A stretch of DNA of 64,000 bases. Origin: Luminiphilus sp. (GTDB taxonomy: Bacteria > Pseudomonadota > Gammaproteobacteria > Pseudomonadales > Halieaceae). The notes beneath the pieces were generated by a model, which ran no database searches, was not told the DNA's origin, and saw only the letters and a program-made list of their open reading frames with translations. The stretch spans positions 1-64,000 of the forward strand of contig JAQWUD010000051.1 of assembly GCA_029242325.1 (NCBI GenBank). Direction: 5' to 3'. Both the position numbers and the translations under genes were made by a program. Below, piece by piece: positions 58,194 to 64,000 of the stretch (position 1 is its first letter; each line of letters begins with the position of its first letter).

Positions 58194-60350
58194 TCAACCG
58201 CCGAAGCGATACTTCAGCGTCGCCAGATACGTCATGGGAAGGTTGTAATAACGCGTAAACAGGAAGGACTGGGTATAGGTTTTATCGCCACAGTTCTTGC
58301 ATTCCAAATTCAGCTCCCAACGTGAATCCGCCGCTGCCAGCTTGATCCCCGCGTTGAGGAGAGTCACTGACTCGTTATAGCCACGGTTGATCGTTCCCGG
58401 GTATTGCGAGCCTAAGTAACGCACCATGACGTTAGGTGTAAGGGTTAGCGAGCCAATAGTGAAATCAGCTGAAGTCCCAACGGTGTAAGTTTGATGTGGG
58501 CTTCGCTTGGGTTCAGCGACATTACAGTTCGCGTCGTAAGCAGCTAGGTCTGCATTGGGAGTGACACAGCCACCGGGTAAACTCTGATATTCGGCGTTCT
58601 GCCAACCCAGCGCGGCAAAGATCTGCCAGTTATCGGTGGGCAGCGCCGTAATCTCAGCTTCAATCCCGGGCACCTCTAAACCACCGGCATTGGTGGTAAG
58701 AAACGACCCCTCAGGGGTTGCCGCTGTGGTTTGAAGATCCTCAAGGTCAGAGTAAAACGCGGTGACGTTGGTCCTCAATCGTCCCTCCATCCAGTCAGCG
58801 CGCATACCCAATTCATACGACCAAATCGTCTCTGGCGCAAACGCTTGTAGTTCATCGGAGCTAGATGCACGCGCATTCCAACCCCCTGACTTAAAGCCAT
58901 TGGTAGCCGATGCATACATCATCATGTTTTCAGTGAATTTGTGCGCGTAAGCAATGCGTGGCGTGATTTCCTGCTCGCTCTGCTCCAGCGGAATACCAGC
59001 GGCCACCATCCCAGCAGAGTTCACCGTCCCCTGAAAATCCACTGTCTTTTCTTCGTCAGTGTAACGAGCACCCAATGTCAGCGTGCCATTCTCACCGACT
59101 TGGATATCAGCTTGAGCATAGATCGCAAAACTCTCTGTGGTATTGGTCAGGATACGATCTGCTAGCGTCAGAAATGCTGTGGAGGGTGGTACAGGAACAC
59201 CCACCGCAGCAAGGTCAAGGTAATCAACGAAATCGACTTCGTTGTCCTCATCCATGTAGTACACACCAGTCTGTAAAAAACCCCGGCCGTCCATAATATC
59301 GCCCGACCACTTCAACTCCGCCGAGAACATATCGTGCTCGCCCTCATTATCGATAATGAAAAAGTCCGGAATGAAATCGAGGCTGAAGGGAAAGTTCAGC
59401 AGGAAATCCTGCTCAATAGAGCGTGCGCCCAGTATCAGATTCGCGGTGCCGCCCATCGCATCCCACGCCAGATTAGACGTGATATTCAAGGTCTCGACCT
59501 CGTTACCGTAATCTGACATGCCGCCGCCCATTGGCAGGCCGTCGCCCAGCACAGAGAGAGAATAACGATCGTCGCCATCTAAAAAGCCATGAATGTTGGA
59601 CACTTCTGATTTACCGCCATCTATCGCGATATCCCAGGTCATGGAATCAGAGATGAGCCAGCGCAAGGCTGCCCTGACGCCCGTTAAATCTGCCTCGTTA
59701 TAGTCCTTGCCGTCGGTTCGGTTCTCAAGATAGCCATCGTCATCCACGTAATAGGCAGAAAATTTAGTCAGCACAGTGTCACTAAGGGGAAGGTCGATAC
59801 TACCTCGGAGCAACGTCTTTCCGAATCGACCGGCACCTGCCTCAACGTAACCTTGCATCGTGTCGGAGGGCTTCTTCATCACGACACTGATTGCGCCACC
59901 CGTGGTGTTACGGCCGTACAGCGTGCCCTGCGGACCTCGCAATACCTCAATACGCTCCACATCAAACAACGCCACATTGTTGACGTTCTGTCGTGTGATG
60001 TAGACGTCATCGACGTACGTGCCTACGGGTGGATCAAAAGTCGAAATGGATTCGTCATTACCTTGCGCTCGCAGGTAGTACATATTGGCGGTACCCAACC
60101 CGGTGTTGTTGCCGCCAAACATATTGGGAACGACATTAATCAAATCCAGCGTGTCATCAATTTGTAATTTGTCGATCATATCTTCGTTATAGGCACTCAC
60201 TGCAATGGGGACGTCCTGCACAGACGCCTCGCGGCGCTCGGCAGTGACCAATACTTCCTCTAATTGGGCTGAGGCTGCTGTTGATAACGTTGCCGAGACA
60301 GCTGCCGAGAGCACGGCCGGCAAATAGACTTTGTGACTGATCATTTTCAT
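58194..60350 (-). CDS. TonB-dependent outer-membrane receptor
   Basis: 718 residues. Signal peptide at about 1-28 (ends 'STAASAQ'), then 'LEEVLVTAERREASVQDVPIAVSA', plug motifs 'YVDDVYITRQNV', 'IEVLRGPQGTLYGRNTTGGAISV', and a beta-barrel ending 'ATLKYRFGG'. The 'AERREASVQDVPIAV' subtype is common in sphingomonads and marine gammaproteobacteria, often beside terpenoid, sterol or aromatic degradation genes. The start region opens into a 167-bp divergent promoter shared with the methyltransferase operon, where part of the GntR site motif occurs. Ligand unknown; probably the substrate of the island. Confidence 0.92.
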   Translation of the reverse strand: MKMISHKVYLPAVLSAAVSATLSTAASAQLEEVLVTAERREASVQDVPIAVSAYNEDMIDKLQIDDTLDLINVVPNMFGGNNTGLGTANMYYLRAQGNDESISTFDPPVGTYVDDVYITRQNVNNVALFDVERIEVLRGPQGTLYGRNTTGGAISVVMKKPSDTMQGYVEAGAGRFGKTLLRGSIDLPLSDTVLTKFSAYYVDDDGYLENRTDGKDYNEADLTGVRAALRWLISDSMTWDIAIDGGKSEVSNIHGFLDGDDRYSLSVLGDGLPMGGGMSDYGNEVETLNITSNLAWDAMGGTANLILGARSIEQDFLLNFPFSLDFIPDFFIIDNEGEHDMFSAELKWSGDIMDGRGFLQTGVYYMDEDNEVDFVDYLDLAAVGVPVPPSTAFLTLADRILTNTTESFAIYAQADIQVGENGTLTLGARYTDEEKTVDFQGTVNSAGMVAAGIPLEQSEQEITPRIAYAHKFTENMMMYASATNGFKSGGWNARASSSDELQAFAPETIWSYELGMRADWMEGRLRTNVTAFYSDLEDLQTTAATPEGSFLTTNAGGLEVPGIEAEITALPTDNWQIFAALGWQNAEYQSLPGGCVTPNADLAAYDANCNVAEPKRSPHQTYTVGTSADFTIGSLTLTPNVMVRYLGSQYPGTINRGYNESVTLLNAGIKLAAADSRWELNLECKNCGDKTYTQSFLFTRYYNLPMTYLATLKYRFGG

Positions 60351-60418
60351 CGAATTGATTCCCTCTAAACCTTATCTTTATGGCGCCCAAAGAAAGTGCC
60401 TACGTATTGACAGATCCG

Positions 60419-60428
60419 TATATCATTA
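60419..60428. promoter_or_regulatory. Partial GntR-type site in the receptor/methyltransferase promoter
   Basis: TATATCATTA is identical to a 10-base part of the complement of the 39562 and 50173 sites. It lies midway in the divergent gap. A 10-base AT-rich match can occur by chance, so this is weaker than the 16-base pair. Confidence 0.35.
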
Positions 60429-60517
60429 TAGGTATCGATCAATCAAGGAAGCTCGCGCGGCGACAACCTCTGTCGCCCTCGCGGACACAGGAAAACTGAT
60501 CAGAGAGGAGGCTAATA

Positions 60518-61696
60518 ATGGCTGGACTGCAACACAGTTTGGCACTCAGTAAAAATTTGGATCAGCGAGCGCGCGAGCGATTCACTTCCTCGATGCGATC
60601 ATGGGTATTGACCGACCTCGCAGGGCAAATGCAGACTGATTACGACACCGCGAGTAAGTCGGCGGGTGTCACGCACGACACGGGCGAAGCGGTACACCAG
60701 TTCCTGAAAGATCGCGGGCTCTTTAAATGGTATTCCAGTTTACGGTGCGCAACGCAGGAGCTGGTATGGCAATCGGTGCTGCGCGCTATCGAGACTGATC
60801 CGACCTCGGTGGCGAGCATTCAGTGCGGGTCTCCCGCTGCGCAGGGTGGTTCACTCTCGTTAGATCCCGCTATTCGCCTGCCAGACTATGCAGACATCAT
60901 GGACGTACATTTGATGCCGGGTAACTACCAAGGATCCCATAGCCCAGGCGCCGAGGCTGGCGTGGTGTATGACAATGGGTTGGATGTATTTTCGTTCGGC
61001 GTCATGGGCGAGAATCTGGATGACATTGGTCATTCCATGGCGAATTTCACACGCTTGAGGTGGCCGGATCTCGATCCGGAGTTAATTGTGGATGTGGGGT
61101 GCACCATTGGCCACAACACAGTGCCCTGGAAGCAAGCCTTCCCGTCAGCCGAAGTGCATGGCCTGGATGCAGCGTCCCCCTGTTTGCAATACGGCCACGC
61201 GCGTGCAGAGGCGATGGGCGTGGCGATTCAATTCAAACAAGCGCTATGCGACGCGCTGCCTTATGACAACAACAGCGTGGATGTAGTGTTCTCGTCCATG
61301 TTCCTACACGAGTTGCCGACTGCACAAATCAAAGCTTTCTTTGATGAAGCCCATCGCGTTCTCAAGCCGGGCGGCGTGCTGATCAATATGGAGCTGCCAC
61401 CGAATGATGTGCTGGAAGCTTACGACGCATTTTATCTAGATTGGGACTGCTTCTATAACAACGAGCCGTTCTATAAAGGCTTTCGCGACCTGAGCTACCC
61501 CAAGCTCTGCACGGATGCTGGGTTTGGCGATACAGACTTTTTTCAGGCCACAATGCCGCGCTACACCTATGTCAGCGAAGCCGAGTTTGCTCAGGCATCG
61601 GGCGCCGATGCCACATTTGACGCAGACACGGGCCGCCTCTCCGACACCATCACCTGGTACGCCTTTGGCGCCCAAAAAAGTGGCGCCACGACATGA
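60518..61696 (+). CDS. Class I SAM-dependent methyltransferase
   Basis: 392 residues from an ATG with GAGGAGG six bases upstream. The first 170 residues form a separate N-terminal region. The SAM domain starts with motif I 'ELIVDVGCTIGHNT' near residue 190, an Asp in 'VHGLDAASPCL', motif 'ALCDALPYDNNSVDVVFSSMFLHELP' and 'AHRVLKPGGVLINME'. It methylates a small molecule or lipid (UbiE-like core). The N-terminal extension may dimerise or bind substrate. The next gene overlaps by ATGA. Divergent from the TonB receptor, so it probably belongs to the same pathway. Confidence 0.85.
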   Translation: MAGLQHSLALSKNLDQRARERFTSSMRSWVLTDLAGQMQTDYDTASKSAGVTHDTGEAVHQFLKDRGLFKWYSSLRCATQELVWQSVLRAIETDPTSVASIQCGSPAAQGGSLSLDPAIRLPDYADIMDVHLMPGNYQGSHSPGAEAGVVYDNGLDVFSFGVMGENLDDIGHSMANFTRLRWPDLDPELIVDVGCTIGHNTVPWKQAFPSAEVHGLDAASPCLQYGHARAEAMGVAIQFKQALCDALPYDNNSVDVVFSSMFLHELPTAQIKAFFDEAHRVLKPGGVLINMELPPNDVLEAYDAFYLDWDCFYNNEPFYKGFRDLSYPKLCTDAGFGDTDFFQATMPRYTYVSEAEFAQASGADATFDADTGRLSDTITWYAFGAQKSGATT

Positions 61697-61977
61697 GCGA
61701 TAAAAAGGCGGTGAAGGCGGGCCGGCCGGCCTTTTTTTCTGATCCCGAGATTGATCGCCTACTGGCCATTATTGTCCGGCTGATGACCGAGCACTCTGTA
61801 TTAAGTGAGCGCGTCAAATCACTGGAGACGCTCCTGATTGAATCGGGCACGATTACTCGAGAAGCTCTAGACGCATTCGAAGCCGACGAGGAGCAGGAGG
61901 CAGAGTGGGCGCAGGCACGGTTTCAGCTCATCAAAGATGTGTTGGAATCCGGGGCGAACATCACAAAACAGGAATAA
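61693..61977 (+). CDS. Small helical protein of unknown function
   Basis: 94 residues starting in an ATGA overlap with the methyltransferase stop. A basic N-terminus ('KKAVKAGRPAFFSDPEID') is followed by heptad-rich helices ('RLLAIIVRLMTEHSVLSERVKSLETLL') likely to form a coiled coil, and an acidic tail. The translational coupling suggests a small partner subunit of the methyltransferase or a regulator. No family recognised. Confidence 0.65.
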   Translation: MSDKKAVKAGRPAFFSDPEIDRLLAIIVRLMTEHSVLSERVKSLETLLIESGTITREALDAFEADEEQEAEWAQARFQLIKDVLESGANITKQE

Positions 61978-61989
61978 AGAGGGCACCGC

Positions 61990-62637
61990 ATGGAAGGTTT
62001 ATGGCTCTACGTTCATATTCTGCTGCTGGTTTTTTGGGTCGGCACCGATGTGGGGGTTTTTATTGCCGCAAAGTGGTCAGAACGTACCGAGCTCAGCATT
62101 GAAACACGCCAAACCGTTTTACAGCTCGGCATGGTGCTGGACCGGTTACCTCGCTCCGCACTCACATTGATTATCCCCTCCGGCTGCCAGTTGGCGGTGG
62201 TGAGTGGCTGGTTGGACTTATCGGGAGCGGCTCTCGGCGGCCTGTGGGCAATCGCGGCCATTTGGCTGGCTATTCTCTGGCGCGGTTTTCTCTCGACTGA
62301 TCCCAAGACTCAGGAACAGTCTGCGAAAATCAATTGGGTGCTGAATCTTGTTGGCGCCTTGATCGTGAGCAGCACTGGTATATATCTGTTCACCCAAAAC
62401 ACTGTGCCCGACTGGCTGGCGCTCAAGATCCTCGCCGTTGGTGCCATTTTTTGTGCAGGAGTGTTACTGGATTTACTGTTCAAGCCGGCTGTAGATCTTT
62501 TTATCGCGCTGGGTTCAACGCCTGATAACGCGGAGCTCAACGGTGCTTATTCGCGAGCGCTGTCGCCCGTCTACATTGCCGTGCTCGCGATTTACGCTTT
62601 TGCGCTCATTGCCGCGGCGCTGGGGATCTTCAAATAA
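61990..62637 (+). CDS. Small polytopic membrane protein, WLGG(D/E) family, copy 3
   Basis: 215 residues, about six helices. 'LYVHILLLVFWVGTDVGVFIAA' in helix 1 and 'RTELSIETRQTVLQLGMVLDRLPRSALTLIIPSGCQLAVV' in the next segment align closely with the 55.3-kb copy. Here the motif is W-V-G-T-D. 'WLALKILAVGAIFCAGVLLD' matches the fifth helix of copy 2 ('WIALKLGIFALLVASG'). It overlaps the next start by one base (TAATG). Conserved His and Asp in helix 1 suggest a shared cofactor. Unnamed family. Confidence 0.78.
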   Translation: MEGLWLYVHILLLVFWVGTDVGVFIAAKWSERTELSIETRQTVLQLGMVLDRLPRSALTLIIPSGCQLAVVSGWLDLSGAALGGLWAIAAIWLAILWRGFLSTDPKTQEQSAKINWVLNLVGALIVSSTGIYLFTQNTVPDWLALKILAVGAIFCAGVLLDLLFKPAVDLFIALGSTPDNAELNGAYSRALSPVYIAVLAIYAFALIAAALGIFK

Positions 62638-63140
62638 TGCGATCACCCCGTACCAGCAAAGGCAAAAAGATCCACCTATACCGTCTGCTGTTCTTGTGTG
62701 GCATCCTGACCACTTCGTTCTCATGGGCTGATTTCGAAACCGAAATTGCGGCCGAGGGCGGCAAGTGGGCAAACTATTACGAGCAGGCAGATCTGGAGGG
62801 CCTCATGACCCTCTATGTAGACGACGCCATTGTGGCGCTCCATGGGCAGCCCGCACTGTTCGGGATCGATGCGATCAGGGAATACTTTTCCACCCGCATC
62901 GGCCAAGCGGAGTCAATTTTCGAACTGGACTATGAGCTGCGGGAAACCCACGGCGATATTGCCTACATCATTAGCAAGTACTGGCTAAAAGCGACCGACA
63001 AGACAACCGGTAAAGTATATCTGGACGCCGGCCGGTCGCTGCTGGTCTATAAGCGGCATGACGGCCAGTGGAAGATCGCCGCTGACATTGATCAGGCCAC
63101 CCCCGACGTCACTTGGCCGGCACCCTCAGGCCTCAATTGA
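62637..63140 (+). CDS. SnoaL/DUF4440-like NTF2-fold protein, exported
   Basis: 167 residues. A basic N-terminus plus 'LYRLLFLCGILTTSFSWA' is a probable signal peptide. The NTF2-like domain shows 'WANYYEQADLEGLMTLYVDDAIVALHGQPALFGIDAIREYFSTRI' and ends 'SLLVYKRHDGQWKIAADIDQA', the DUF4440/SnoaL pattern. These act as small isomerases, hydrolases or ligand pockets. Translationally coupled to the WLGGD membrane protein, so the pair may work at the inner membrane or periplasm. Confidence 0.78.
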   Translation: MRSPRTSKGKKIHLYRLLFLCGILTTSFSWADFETEIAAEGGKWANYYEQADLEGLMTLYVDDAIVALHGQPALFGIDAIREYFSTRIGQAESIFELDYELRETHGDIAYIISKYWLKATDKTTGKVYLDAGRSLLVYKRHDGQWKIAADIDQATPDVTWPAPSGLN

Positions 63141-63206
63141 GGTAGTAACCATTTTCATTTGATCAGCAATGCAATACCGGTCCGCACGAAACATGAGGAC
63201 GGCCCA

Positions 63207-64000
63207 ATGACGCATGCACAGACGCAAAGGCAGTGGCGCCTTGCAGCGAGGCCAGAGGGCATACCCGACCGCTCCCATTTCGACCTGGTAGAGGTGCCCC
63301 TCCCCGCACTTGAGCCAGGAAAGGCCGTCGTCAAAACGCTGTATTTAGGCGTGGCGCCTGTGATGCTGCGCTACATGCGTAACGAGACCGAGTTCGAGTC
63401 ACCGATGGCGCTGGGTGCTGTCATGGCCGGGCGTGGTGTGGCGCAGGTAGTGGAGAGTGACTGTAAAGACCTGTCCGTTGGCGCCATCGTGCAAGCAAGA
63501 CTGGGCTGGCAGGAATATGCCCTTATCGATACGTCGCATCGCCCCGCGCCCTTCCTACTGCCAACAGACTTGCCACTCTCTCACGGTATCGGCGCAGTCT
63601 CGCTATCGGGTATTACTGCACTGGTCGGCGTGCGCGATATCGGCCTGGTACAACCGACAGATCGTATTCTTGTTTCGGGTGCGGCTGGCGGCGTTGGCAG
63701 CCATGTCGCCGACATTGCGAAAGCGCTCGGCGCTCGAGAGGTCGTGGGTATTGCCGGCGGGCCAGAAAAGTGCCGCAGGCTTCAGGCAGATATGCGCTAC
63801 AACCGTGTCATCGATTATAAAAACGAGAATATGAACCAGGCCCTCGATGCGGCCTTTCCCGATGGCATTGATCTCTACTTTGACAACGTAGGTGGACCAC
63901 TCTTGGACAATGTGCTGGCGCGACTAAGGCGCCGTGCACGGATCGTGATCTGTGGCTCCATCTCGGAATACTTAGTTGAAAAAGAAGATAAACACCGCTT
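63207..64000 (+). CDS. MDR-family NADP-dependent oxidoreductase (3' end outside window)
   Basis: The frame is open from the ATG (GAGGAC six bases upstream) to the window edge, about 264 residues of an expected 335. 'LYLGVAPVMLRYM', 'GIGAVSLSGITALVGV', the nucleotide site 'LVSGAAGGVGSHVADIAKALG' and 'DLYFDNVGGPLLDNVLARL' identify a zinc-free MDR reductase of the same group as the 38.5-kb gene. It reduces an enone or enoyl double bond with NADPH. Last visible gene of the methyltransferase operon; the C-terminus is not in view. Confidence 0.85.
   Translation, partial: MTHAQTQRQWRLAARPEGIPDRSHFDLVEVPLPALEPGKAVVKTLYLGVAPVMLRYMRNETEFESPMALGAVMAGRGVAQVVESDCKDLSVGAIVQARLGWQEYALIDTSHRPAPFLLPTDLPLSHGIGAVSLSGITALVGVRDIGLVQPTDRILVSGAAGGVGSHVADIAKALGAREVVGIAGGPEKCRRLQADMRYNRVIDYKNENMNQALDAAFPDGIDLYFDNVGGPLLDNVLARLRRRARIVICGSISEYLVEKEDKHR

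Overview
The window looks like a chromosomal stretch from a free-living, probably marine, gammaproteobacterium. The basis is two large TonB-dependent receptors, tightly packed operons with many 4-base ATGA overlaps, D-glycerate kinase with a glycosyl-3-phosphoglycerate phosphatase, and many FAD, CoA and P450 catabolic enzymes. An OM60/NOR5 (Halieaceae)-type organism would fit, but that is inference; no rRNA, tRNA or single-copy phylogenetic marker other than dtd is present. I see no insertion sequence, prophage or CRISPR array.

Layout. (1) 1-13 kb: a DUF1838 gene cut by the window edge; a Tat-exported flavin amine oxidase overlapping a c-type cytochrome gene; a maleate isomerase/arylmalonate decarboxylase-like enzyme; an aromatic-type FAD monooxygenase; an aldehyde dehydrogenase; two convergent PepSY membrane proteins; a TonB receptor whose upstream region carries a 65-bp tandem duplication; and a LysR regulator. 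This reads as uptake and oxidation of a cyclic amine or aromatic compound. (2) 13-31 kb: mixed genes, including a serine hydrolase, a CYP153-like P450, a GH3 glucosidase, a dtd/LMW-phosphatase/HIT/phospholipase-C-like run, the glycerate kinase pair, a patatin, an LhgO-like oxidase, a haloalkane dehalogenase, a DUF1330 protein and a DUF885 peptidase-like protein. (3) 31-35 kb: a saccharopine-dehydrogenase-like reductase followed by a phosphotransferase, a DUF6285 protein and an acyl-CoA dehydrogenase, the LvaA/LvaB/LvaC arrangement used for 4-hydroxyacyl-CoA.

(4) 35-64 kb is the most interesting part. It is a dense catabolic island around a GntR/HutC regulator (49.4-50.1 kb). It holds an MDR reductase, HMG-CoA-lyase-like enzyme, aldehyde dehydrogenase and ABM operon; a class III CoA-transferase; a LeuCD-type hydro-lyase; three two-part VOC-like proteins; a sodium:solute symporter; a VAO-type flavoprotein; a nitrilase-fold protein lacking two of its three catalytic residues; two polysaccharide-deacetylase/PuuE-like proteins with an isochorismatase-family hydrolase; an MFS transporter; an SDR; a second TonB receptor; a methyltransferase; and three paralogous small membrane proteins sharing a His...W-(L/V)-G-x-(D/E)-x-G-x-F signature. 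A 16-bp sequence is repeated exactly in the promoter of the CoA-transferase/MDR pair and in the regulator's own promoter, and related AT-rich sites lie before other operons of the island. This suggests one regulon. The substrate cannot be told from the sequence. The enzyme set suggests import of a hydrophobic or amide-containing compound, C-N and redox steps, CoA activation, hydration and retro-aldol cleavage to central metabolites.
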